The translations under genes and the position numbers were made by a program. The notes beneath the pieces were generated by a model. That model ran no database searches. It saw only the letters and a program-made list of their open reading frames with translations, and was not told where the DNA came from. Of a stretch of 17,250 nucleotides of DNA, positions 1 to 6,472 are shown piece by piece. Position 1 is the first letter of the stretch. Every line of letters starts with the position of its first letter. The stretch is from JBNKLG01 sp050292235 (lineage in GTDB: Bacteria; Pseudomonadota; Gammaproteobacteria; Chromatiales; Chromatiaceae): positions 1 through 17,250 of the forward strand of contig JBNKLG010000056.1 in assembly GCA_050292235.1 (NCBI GenBank). Reading direction: 5' to 3'.

Positions 1-53
1 CCGCGGAGCTGCAGGAGCAGTTGCAGCCGGTGATTACCGCGGCCTGGTCCTGA
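1..53 (+). CDS. C-terminal end of an unidentified protein (5' cut off by window edge)
   Basis: Reading from base 3, an open frame gives AELQEQLQPVITAAWS and stops with TGA at 51-53. It is only 17 codons, so no family can be named. It is supported as a real gene end mainly because a strong stem-loop with a following AT-rich stretch begins 13 bases after the stop, as expected for a plus-strand transcript ending here. The frame could still be chance, since so little is visible. Confidence 0.4.
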   Translation, partial: AELQEQLQPVITAAWS

Positions 54-65
54 TATGGTGTCAGT

Positions 66-111
66 CCAGGTGCCGCTGTATGTTTCAGTGGTACCTGGAT
101 TATTAGCGTTT
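66..111 (+). terminator. Stem-loop terminator of the upstream plus-strand gene
   Basis: Bases 66-78 pair with 86-98 over 13 base pairs (11 Watson-Crick and two G-T wobbles), with a 7-base loop TATGTTT at 79-85. The sequence after the stem is ATTATTAGCGTTT, moderately T-rich, which suits termination of plus-strand transcription from the gene ending at 53. On the minus strand no T-run follows, so it is not a good intrinsic terminator for the gene at 146-403. A weaker 5-bp hairpin (116-120 with 127-131) lies between it and that gene. Confidence 0.6.
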
Positions 112-145
112 CGATCCGGTTAAGGGACCGGGTGAACTGTTTGGA

Positions 146-403
146 TCAGCCCAGGCCACACATCCCGCCGCTACAGCCACCCCCGGCACAGGGCGGCATC
201 GGGGGGGTGCCACTGCCCATGCTGCCGGTGATGACGTTGCCGCCGGTGGCCATGCGCGTGACCGGTGCATCCAGCGCGGTATCTCCGGGCTCAATCCCCG
301 CTTTCTCACACAGCTGACCCCAGGTCTCCATCTTCTCGCTCATGCGGTGGCTGACTTCAACCCTACGGCCATTGGTGTCACATTTGTAATCGTAAGTGGG
401 CAT
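146..403 (-). CDS. Small FmdB-like zinc-ribbon family protein with Cys/Gly-rich tail
   Basis: This 85-residue protein starts with MPTYDYKC, the N-terminal signature of the FmdB-type putative regulatory / zinc-ribbon family. A good ribosome site (AGGAG, 411-415) lies 7 bases before the ATG. Classic members carry two CxxC knuckles. Here each has only one cysteine, C8 (CDTN) and C32 (CEKA), so a normal zinc ribbon cannot form. Three further cysteines, C72, C77 and C82, sit in a glycine-rich tail ending GGMCGLG and could supply missing ligands. The middle (about residues 36-60) is an ordinary polar segment. No biochemical role is established for such variants. The gene lies 59 bases downstream of the TMEM43-like gene on the same strand and may share its transcript. 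Confidence 0.7.
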   Translation of the reverse strand: MPTYDYKCDTNGRRVEVSHRMSEKMETWGQLCEKAGIEPGDTALDAPVTRMATGGNVITGSMGSGTPPMPPCAGGGCSGGMCGLG

Positions 404-462
404 GGGCTCGCTCCTCTGATGATGAATAAGGTTCGGCTAATATCGGGCTGTTTCCGGGGATT

Positions 463-1647
463 TCAACCCTGTGGCGGGCCAGCGGGCGGTATGGGGGGCG
501 GCATGGCGCTGGTGCTCTTTTTCCCTCTCTTCATCCACCAGGGGAGCACAAGGGATCCGATGGCGACAACGAGTATGCCGCCTGCCAGCAGGGGGCGGTA
601 AAACACCCAGGCCAGGGCGATGATGATCAGCGACAGGGGCAGGGCGATGAGAAAGGCGATCATGCCGGTGCCGAAGCCTATGATGTTGCCGATGAAAGGC
701 ACCACATCGGCCAGTACGGACAGCGGGGCCAGAACGAGGCGGAAGCCGATGAACATCAGGAGGAAACCGCCAATGCGGACACCCCAGGCAATGAGGGTGT
801 TGGTCTGTTGGGCGGACTGGAACATCTGTTCAGCCGTCTGTTGTCCATTTTCAATCAGCAGAATGGTGCCGCCATTGCTGGCCTGAAATTCCGCAAATCC
901 ACCGTTGGCCTGGCGGGCTACGATGGACATGGGGGCGGAGGTCATCTGCTGGAAGCGGATGCGGGTATCCCCGACCTGGGGACTATTGGGGTCTTCGCCC
1001 ATATAGATCTCGTTGCCCCGAATCTGATGAGGTTGCTGTAACTGATTGAAGGCCATGCCCTGGAGAGGGATGTCCTCGTAGTGGGACAGGCGATTGACCT
1101 GTGACTGACTCAGCCGGAAAGCCCCCAGGCGGGCCTGGGTGGTGGTGGTGCTGTTGGATTCGTAGGGCATGCTGGCCGGGTTTTTGTGGCCTTCCGATTT
1201 GCGAAAACTGCCCGAATCGATATGGCTGCTGCTCCACTCCCGGCTGTAGCTATAGGTGGTTTTGGTGGTTTCGCTGCCGCCCAGATTTTTCTCTTTCTTG
1301 GTCTTTTTGGTCTCCTTCCATTGGTACATCTCGACCTGGCGGCGCAATTGCAGGGCCTGTTTGCTGATGCCGAATTCGGTATCGCTGAGGGTCTCTTCGG
1401 TGGTGGCGGTGCCACTGGTGTGGATGAGTTTGCCGTCGTTGGCGGGATCGACGCTGTCGCTCCCCACGCTCATCACCTGGCCCCGGCCCTCTTCCAGGGC
1501 GCGGTAGCGTTCTACGGTGCGCCCTTCGTTCCACCAGAGCAGCGGGATACTGATGATGATGAGCAGGATGCCAAAAAGGATGCCCTTGAAAGAACCGCCG
1601 ATGCGGCTGCCCCAGGATTGGGTGGTGGATTCGGTAAAACTGTCCAT
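463..1647 (-). CDS. TMEM43 (LUMA)-family membrane protein
   Basis: This is a 394-residue protein with the layout of the TMEM43 family. One N-terminal membrane helix (about 21-39) is followed by WWNEGRTVERY, a typical family start. A large polar domain (about 40-283) comes next, then a cluster of three or four helices (about 284-372) and a short proline-rich tail (PPPIPPAGPPQG). The polar domain has a lysine/serine/threonine-rich stretch at about 111-170, probably a flexible insertion. A ribosome site, GGAGA (complement of 1654-1658), sits 6 bases before the ATG. In animals the family member is an inner nuclear membrane/ER protein; the role of bacterial members is unknown. The gene lies 74 bases after the RND permease gene on the same strand, with no strong terminator between, so read-through is possible. 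Family assignment is fairly sure; function is not. Confidence 0.75.
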   Translation of the reverse strand: MDSFTESTTQSWGSRIGGSFKGILFGILLIIISIPLLWWNEGRTVERYRALEEGRGQVMSVGSDSVDPANDGKLIHTSGTATTEETLSDTEFGISKQALQLRRQVEMYQWKETKKTKKEKNLGGSETTKTTYSYSREWSSSHIDSGSFRKSEGHKNPASMPYESNSTTTTQARLGAFRLSQSQVNRLSHYEDIPLQGMAFNQLQQPHQIRGNEIYMGEDPNSPQVGDTRIRFQQMTSAPMSIVARQANGGFAEFQASNGGTILLIENGQQTAEQMFQSAQQTNTLIAWGVRIGGFLLMFIGFRLVLAPLSVLADVVPFIGNIIGFGTGMIAFLIALPLSLIIIALAWVFYRPLLAGGILVVAIGSLVLPWWMKRGKKSTSAMPPPIPPAGPPQG

Positions 1648-1721
1648 ACCTGGTCTCCGAGTTTTTGTTGGAAACAGGGGGAAAAGACTAGCAGCTCACC
1701 GGAAAAATGCCATGACAATGG

Positions 1722-4700
1722 TTACCGTTTTTGCTCAGCCCGTTCCCGCAGCATGCGCTGATAGGCCCAGCCCATGGTCAGGCGGTAGATCAACGGAATG
1801 ACAATGAGGGTGAGCAGTGTGGAGAAGGCCAGTCCCCAGACGATGGCTGTGGCCACCGGCCCCCAGAGCAGGGAGTGTCCCCCCAGACCGGCTGCCAGGG
1901 AGAAGAGACCCGCAATGGTGGTGAGGGAGGTGATGAGAATGGGGATGACGCGCCGACGGGCGGCATAGAGGGTGGCATGCAGCAGACTCATGCCGGCGTC
2001 CAACCGGGCGTTGGCGGCGGAGATGAGCACGATGGCGGCATTGACGGCGATACCCGCCAGGGCCACGATGCCGTAAAGGGTAAAGAGACTCATGGGATTC
2101 CTGGTGATGAGCATGCCCAGTACCACGCCGATAAACGCCATGGGTATGGTCGTCATGATCATCAGGGGCTGCCAGTAACTGCGGAACTGGGTGCCCAGAA
2201 TGAGGTACATGAGTCCAACACCGAAAATAAAGAGAACAGCGATGGAATCCATGGTCTCTTTGATCTCGTCCAGCTCCCCGGTAAAGTCCAGAGAGATGTT
2301 GGGGAAACGTGGCTGAATCTTGTCCCAGGCCGCCAGAATCGCCTGATTGGCGGTCAGGGTGTCGGTCTGCCTGTCATCAATGTCGGCCTCAACGGTGATG
2401 GCGCGGCGGAAATTGTGGTGGCGAATATTGCCCAGACCCTCGTGGCGCTCGGCCCGCACCAGTTCAGCCAGTGGAATACGGCCACCGTCTGCCAACGGCA
2501 GGCGGAAATCCAGCAACTGGCTGATGTCATGGAAACGGGTATCCGGCCCCTTGACCCGTACCTCCAGTTTCTCGCCATCATGGCGCATGTCGGTGACCAC
2601 CTCGCCGTCCACCAGGAGCTGGATGCTGCGATTGACGATTGCCGGGTTGAGTCCGGCCCGGTTGATGGCATCCTCATTCAGTTGAAGCACCAGCTCTGAG
2701 CGACCCCGGCTGGCATCGTCCTCGATGTCGGTGACGCCTTTGGTTTCAGACAGAATGGTGCGCAGGGCATTGGCGGCAGCGCGGATCTCCTCGTACTCAT
2801 CCCCCCGCACCTTGATGCTGATGGGCTTTGAGGTCGGCGGGCCACCGTCCATGCGCAGGAAAGAGATCTGTACCGGGCCGGGGAAGGCCATAATATCCGG
2901 GCGCATCGATTCCATGATGGTATCGACATTCCGCAGGCCCTCAGCCTTGGGGTTCAGGCCCACCAGGATCTGGCCATAGTGATCACCCAGCCGGGGGGCG
3001 GTCTGGGTGAACATATTGCCGGCGTAGCTGATGATGGCCCTGGCTTCACCGGGGAGCAGGTGAGCCCTGACGGTTTTTTCCATCCGCTGGACCTGCTCCA
3101 GGGTGCTTTGGATGGGGGTGGAGGGGGGCATCTCCACATTGACATAGAAGATACGCAGGGGGTCGGAGGCAAAAAAATCCATTTTCACCATGCCTGCAGC
3201 CATGGCGCCAACGGCGGCCACCAGCATGCAGAGGACGGCCGCCAGGGTTAGCCAGCGATGGCGCAGGGCCGAGACCAGCAGCCGCATATAACGAATCTGA
3301 ACCCAGTGGGTAAAGCGCAGCCGGTACCGATGGACAGGGGAGGGGCGGTCAAAGCGGATATTGGCCGCCAGGACGTGGGCCGGCAGCATCCAGAATGCCT
3401 CGATCAAAGAGATGCAAAGGGCGATGGTGACCACCATGGGGATGACCCGCATGTAATCGCCCAGTATGCCGGAGAGCAGCATCAGCGGCATAAAGGCGGC
3501 GATGGTGGTCGCCACGGCTGAGGTGACCGGGCTGGCGACCTCCTGCAGGGCCTCCATTACGGCCTGCATGGGCGGGATGCCATGGCGCAAACGGTAGTAG
3601 ATGGCCTCGACCACCACGACAGCATCATCCACCAGCATGCCCAGCACAATGACGACACCCAGCAGGACCGTGATGTTGAGGGTTTCGCCCAGGCCAGCCA
3701 GTATCCAGAAAGTGCCCGCCAGAATGAAAGGGATGCCAATGGCGGTCAGCAGGGCAATGCGGGAACCCAAAAACCACCAGGCCACCACCAGTACCATGAG
3801 CAGACCGATGAGGGCATTGTTCTGCATGATGTCGATGGATTCGCGGGTGGGAATGGTCTGATCGTCCACCAGCACCAGATCGACCCCGGTGGTGTGGGCG
3901 AAGCTGTTGCGTTGGTCGAGATAGGCCCGTATCCGGTCCACCAGCTCCAGGGTGTTGGCATTGGCCTGTTTCATCACGGCCATGAGGACGGCCGGGCGTC
4001 CGTTCATGCTGGTCAGGGTGGCGGGGGTCTTGCGGGCGCGCTCCACCCGGGCGACCTGCCCCAGGGTGACCTCTCCAGGGGCGCCGACCATGGGGCGGGC
4101 CGCCAGAAAATCCGGGTCGGCATGGGAACCCACCAGGCGCACCAGCCAGTTTTGTCCGTCGAGCCGGGCGTCACCGGCGGCGATGTCCTGAAAAAAGACC
4201 TGTACCGTGTCAGCCACCTGTTCCGGTGTCAGGTGCAGCGACTCCAGGGCAGTGGGGTCAAAGGTGACATGCAGCTCCGGGTCGGAGAGACCGATGGGGT
4301 CCACCCGGTCGATACCGCTCAGACGCTCCAGATCCTTTTCAACATTGCGTGCCTGGATGCGCAGGTTTTCATCATCCGCCAGCCCCACCACAGCCACCGT
4401 GGCCGAGGGAAAGGCGTTGGCGCTGGTGATCTCCAGAATGAGCGGATCTTCTGCTGCCTCGGGCAATTCGTCCTGTTTGTTCTGGATCTCGCGTCTCAGG
4501 TCGCTGATGCGTTTGTCAAAGGTACGCTCGTCGATGTCCTGAAAACGCACCAGGATGCTGGAGACCGCCTGGCGACTGTTGGAGGACATGAACTTGATGT
4601 CTTTCAGTTTGCGAATGGCGTCTTCGAGGGGGTCGGTGACCTTTTTCTCCACATCCAGGGCGGAGGCGCCAGGCAGGATGGTGGTGATGACGATCCAGTT

Positions 4701-4820
4701 GAAATTGATGGTGGGGTCCTGCTGGCGGGGCAGCATCAGATAGGAGAGCACACCAACCACCAGCACCAGAAGGAAGGCCAGGTTGGCGAGCACGTGGTTT
4801 TGCAGCAGCCGTTGTAGCAT
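1722..4820 (-). CDS. RND (AcrB/HAE-1 type) efflux pump inner-membrane permease
   Basis: At 1032 residues it matches the AcrB family length and plan. There is a first membrane helix (about 12-30), a periplasmic porter region, helices 2-6 (about 334-490), helix 7 (about 523-543), a second periplasmic region and helices 8-12 (about 858-1015). The proton-relay pair in helix 4 is present as D398-D399 within GMLVDDAVVVVE. The position matching AcrB Lys940 in helix 10 is asparagine (N927, in GIAVNAAIVLI), a variant also found in other RND subfamilies. It should use the proton gradient to export small molecules with the fusion protein encoded just upstream. The ATG follows the fusion protein stop after three bases, so translation is probably coupled. 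No outer-membrane channel gene is adjacent; a TolC-like protein elsewhere would be needed. The substrate cannot be told. Confidence 0.93.
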   Translation of the reverse strand: MLQRLLQNHVLANLAFLLVLVVGVLSYLMLPRQQDPTINFNWIVITTILPGASALDVEKKVTDPLEDAIRKLKDIKFMSSNSRQAVSSILVRFQDIDERTFDKRISDLRREIQNKQDELPEAAEDPLILEITSANAFPSATVAVVGLADDENLRIQARNVEKDLERLSGIDRVDPIGLSDPELHVTFDPTALESLHLTPEQVADTVQVFFQDIAAGDARLDGQNWLVRLVGSHADPDFLAARPMVGAPGEVTLGQVARVERARKTPATLTSMNGRPAVLMAVMKQANANTLELVDRIRAYLDQRNSFAHTTGVDLVLVDDQTIPTRESIDIMQNNALIGLLMVLVVAWWFLGSRIALLTAIGIPFILAGTFWILAGLGETLNITVLLGVVIVLGMLVDDAVVVVEAIYYRLRHGIPPMQAVMEALQEVASPVTSAVATTIAAFMPLMLLSGILGDYMRVIPMVVTIALCISLIEAFWMLPAHVLAANIRFDRPSPVHRYRLRFTHWVQIRYMRLLVSALRHRWLTLAAVLCMLVAAVGAMAAGMVKMDFFASDPLRIFYVNVEMPPSTPIQSTLEQVQRMEKTVRAHLLPGEARAIISYAGNMFTQTAPRLGDHYGQILVGLNPKAEGLRNVDTIMESMRPDIMAFPGPVQISFLRMDGGPPTSKPISIKVRGDEYEEIRAAANALRTILSETKGVTDIEDDASRGRSELVLQLNEDAINRAGLNPAIVNRSIQLLVDGEVVTDMRHDGEKLEVRVKGPDTRFHDISQLLDFRLPLADGGRIPLAELVRAERHEGLGNIRHHNFRRAITVEADIDDRQTDTLTANQAILAAWDKIQPRFPNISLDFTGELDEIKETMDSIAVLFIFGVGLMYLILGTQFRSYWQPLMIMTTIPMAFIGVVLGMLITRNPMSLFTLYGIVALAGIAVNAAIVLISAANARLDAGMSLLHATLYAARRRVIPILITSLTTIAGLFSLAAGLGGHSLLWGPVATAIVWGLAFSTLLTLIVIPLIYRLTMGWAYQRMLRERAEQKR

Positions 4821-4823
4821 GGG

Positions 4824-5846
4824 TTAGCCCGGCGTCTGAACGGGGTCGCCGTCTTTCAGACCATGGCGGCCCTGATCAATGATGGGGGTTTCCGCAGGCA
4901 GGGTGATAGGGGCGGGGCGGCCTTCAATTGCCTGATCGATGGGCTGGAAGCGGGCGTGGCCTTTGTCCAGATAGAAAACCCCCATTTGCTGTCCCCGGCG
5001 CTGTAAATATTCTGCGGGCAGATGGGGTTTGGGGTGTTTCCATACCAGGCGACCTGCTGCGCCACTGGGGGCGGTTTCAGCCCGAAACCCAAGGCGCAGG
5101 CGTTGGGTGCGGCGCTCGGAATCGACCACGGCAGAGATGCGGGCCAGGGTCAGGGGATAGCCTTTGTCCAGATAATCGAACTGGAGACTGGCCTGTTCGA
5201 TATCAGCGACCAGCTCTGGGCGAACCATGGCCTCAACCTCGGTCTTGTCCAGTTGCACCAGTTCGATCAGGGCGCTACCCGGGCTGGCCATTTCACCAAT
5301 GGAAACCAGGCGGGCCTGAACCTCTCCCTGAAAGGGGGCCGTGATGGTGCAGCGTGCCACGTCCCGCTCTCGTTGGCCGATCACCTCTTGTTGGGCCCGA
5401 ACCTGGGCCTCAAGGCCATCACGTTCCGTCTCCCGGGCCTCAAATTCATCATCGGACAGATTGTGCTGGAGGCGCAGGTTCTGGGCGCGCTTCAGGCGGT
5501 TTATGGCCTGTTGCTGCTGGCTTTGCAGCAGCCTGAGCTGGGCCTGTTGCTGATCAAGACGGGATTCGAGATCACGGCAATCGAGGGTGACCAGCACCTG
5601 TCCGGGTTCGACAGCCTCGCCGACCTGAACCGAAATCGCCAGCACCCGGGCATTGATCTCCGCGGCCAGTTTGGGTTTGTTGAGGGGAACCACCGTAGCC
5701 GGTGCCGAATATTCGGGTTGGAACCAGATCTGCTTCAGGGGCACCAGGGTGACAGGCACCGGGGCCTTATCGCTGTCGGCAGCGAGCCCCAGGCTGGGGA
5801 TGAGTGCCAACATCAGACCGAGGCAGCGGGTTAATTGGGGTTGCAT
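4824..5846 (-). CDS. RND efflux pump periplasmic membrane fusion (adaptor) protein
   Basis: This 340-residue protein begins with a signal peptide (n-region MQPQLTR, hydrophobic core to about 20, cleavage near LAA|D at 22-24) and has no lipobox cysteine at the cleavage site. Domains follow the HlyD/AcrA adaptor order: first half of the lipoyl domain (about 56-91), a glutamine-rich coiled-coil hairpin (about 92-163), the second lipoyl half with ITAPFQGEV (168-176), then beta-barrel and membrane-proximal parts to the C terminus. It should bridge the permease encoded next to it and an outer-membrane channel. Its ATG lies inside the end of padR (16-base overlap), and its stop is three bases from the permease start, so the three genes form one operon. 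It is slightly short compared with AcrA (397 residues) but normal for the wider family. Confidence 0.9.
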   Translation of the reverse strand: MQPQLTRCLGLMLALIPSLGLAADSDKAPVPVTLVPLKQIWFQPEYSAPATVVPLNKPKLAAEINARVLAISVQVGEAVEPGQVLVTLDCRDLESRLDQQQAQLRLLQSQQQQAINRLKRAQNLRLQHNLSDDEFEARETERDGLEAQVRAQQEVIGQRERDVARCTITAPFQGEVQARLVSIGEMASPGSALIELVQLDKTEVEAMVRPELVADIEQASLQFDYLDKGYPLTLARISAVVDSERRTQRLRLGFRAETAPSGAAGRLVWKHPKPHLPAEYLQRRGQQMGVFYLDKGHARFQPIDQAIEGRPAPITLPAETPIIDQGRHGLKDGDPVQTPG

Positions 5847-6373
5847 TGAGGTGGTTCCCTGTGGGTGGCGAGTAACTCTTCACGGTGCGAGACCAGGGTG
5901 TCAAGCCTGGCCTGGGTGCAGGCAATGCCCAGATCGATGGTGAGGCGGATGCCGCTGGAATGTTCAGGTTGGTCACGGATTTCCCTGAGATAGGCCAGTT
6001 TTTGTTGGCAACGAAGCGTCATCTGGTCCAGAACCTCGCGCAATCTTGCATTGGGCAGCAGATGGGCAAAAAAGAGGATCACCAGAAAGTCAGAACGCAT
6101 CTGCTCGCTGGGCTCAGCCTGACTCAGGCGTTCACTGAAGGTGGCTTTGCCACTGGGCGTGACGCGATACAGCTTGCGATCCGGGCGGCCTTGTTTACGC
6201 TGCGGCTGTTCCTCGATCAGCCCCTGCTCAGCCAAAGATTTCAGGGCCGGGTAAATCGAGCCAAAGCTGGCCCCATGAAAATGGCTGAAGGCTGCCTCGA
6301 AAAGTTTTTTGATGTCGTAGCCACTGGCATCACTCAGGCAGAGAGAGCCAAGGCAGAGGTCATTGAGTGTCAT
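5831..6373 (-). CDS. PadR-family transcriptional regulator
   Basis: With the ATG at 6373 the product is 180 residues and starts MTLNDLCLGSLCLSDASGYD. This is the standard opening of the PadR winged helix, followed by the FGSIYPALKSLAEQGLI recognition region and the wing segment with GRPDRKLYRVTPSGK. The C-terminal half (about 88-170) is the helical dimerisation domain of the longer PadR members. The frame stays open further upstream, into the antisense of sps, but those residues show no regulator features, so that extension is not part of the gene. It heads the RND pump operon and is divergent from sps, with a palindrome between. As in known PadR-pump systems it probably represses its own operon and responds to a pump substrate (inference). 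No Shine-Dalgarno sequence precedes the ATG. Confidence 0.9.
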   Translation of the reverse strand: MTLNDLCLGSLCLSDASGYDIKKLFEAAFSHFHGASFGSIYPALKSLAEQGLIEEQPQRKQGRPDRKLYRVTPSGKATFSERLSQAEPSEQMRSDFLVILFFAHLLPNARLREVLDQMTLRCQQKLAYLREIRDQPEHSSGIRLTIDLGIACTQARLDTLVSHREELLATHREPPQCNPN

Positions 6374-6382
6374 GGCAGGCAG

Positions 6383-6409
6383 TTTATATTTCAATTCGAT
6401 ATATATCAA
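6383..6409 (-). promoter_or_regulatory. Candidate promoter of the padR-pump operon
   Basis: On the minus strand TTGATA (complement of 6404-6409) and TATAAA (complement of 6383-6388) are 15 bases apart, close to sigma-70 elements though the spacing is short. TATAAA ends only 9 bases before the padR ATG, so a transcript begun here would have almost no 5' leader. This agrees with the lack of a ribosome-binding site. The -35 element lies inside the palindrome at 6391-6414. Confidence 0.4.
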
Positions 6410-6414
6410 ATCGA
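6391..6414. promoter_or_regulatory. Imperfect palindrome, candidate operator between padR and sps
   Basis: The 24 bases are symmetric about a perfect core GATATATATC (6398-6407), and 10 of 12 base-pair positions match. TCGATA also occurs as a direct repeat at 6396-6401 and 6411-6416. The site does not match the ATGT-N8-ACAT pattern described for some PadR regulators. Its place over the padR start signals makes autoregulation by PadR the simplest idea; it could also affect the divergent sps operon. Confidence 0.5.
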
Positions 6415-6427
6415 TACATAGAGGCTG

Positions 6428-6443
6428 TGGTATGCTCAATACC
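6428..6443 (+). promoter_or_regulatory. Candidate extended -10 promoter of the sps operon, with a small hairpin
   Basis: TGGTATGCT (6428-6436) fits an extended -10 element (TGN followed by TATGCT), without a convincing -35 hexamer at 16-18 bases. The same bases form a short hairpin, GGTAT (6429-6433) with ATACC (6439-6443). A start near 6443 would give a leader of about 30 bases before the sps ATG. Confidence 0.3.
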
Positions 6444-6472
6444 CAAGGAAAGCAGCCCAAAAGTGATGATTC

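Noticed and set aside
116..131. CCGGT/ACCGG hairpin downstream of the FmdB-like gene
   Set aside because: Five base pairs and no T-run on either side; not enough for a terminator call.
1709..1722. Short hairpin plus T5 on the minus strand after the RND permease gene
   Set aside because: The stem is only four Watson-Crick pairs plus a wobble and overlaps the stop codon; too weak to call a terminator.
1731..2699. 322-codon plus-strand open frame opposite the RND permease gene
   Set aside because: Low-complexity Gly/Asp/Gln product with no recognisable family; the opposite strand carries clear RND sequence.
3582..4817. 411-codon plus-strand open frame opposite the RND permease gene
   Set aside because: Composition is His/Gln/Gly-rich with no domain. 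It is the antisense shadow of a well-conserved GC-rich gene.
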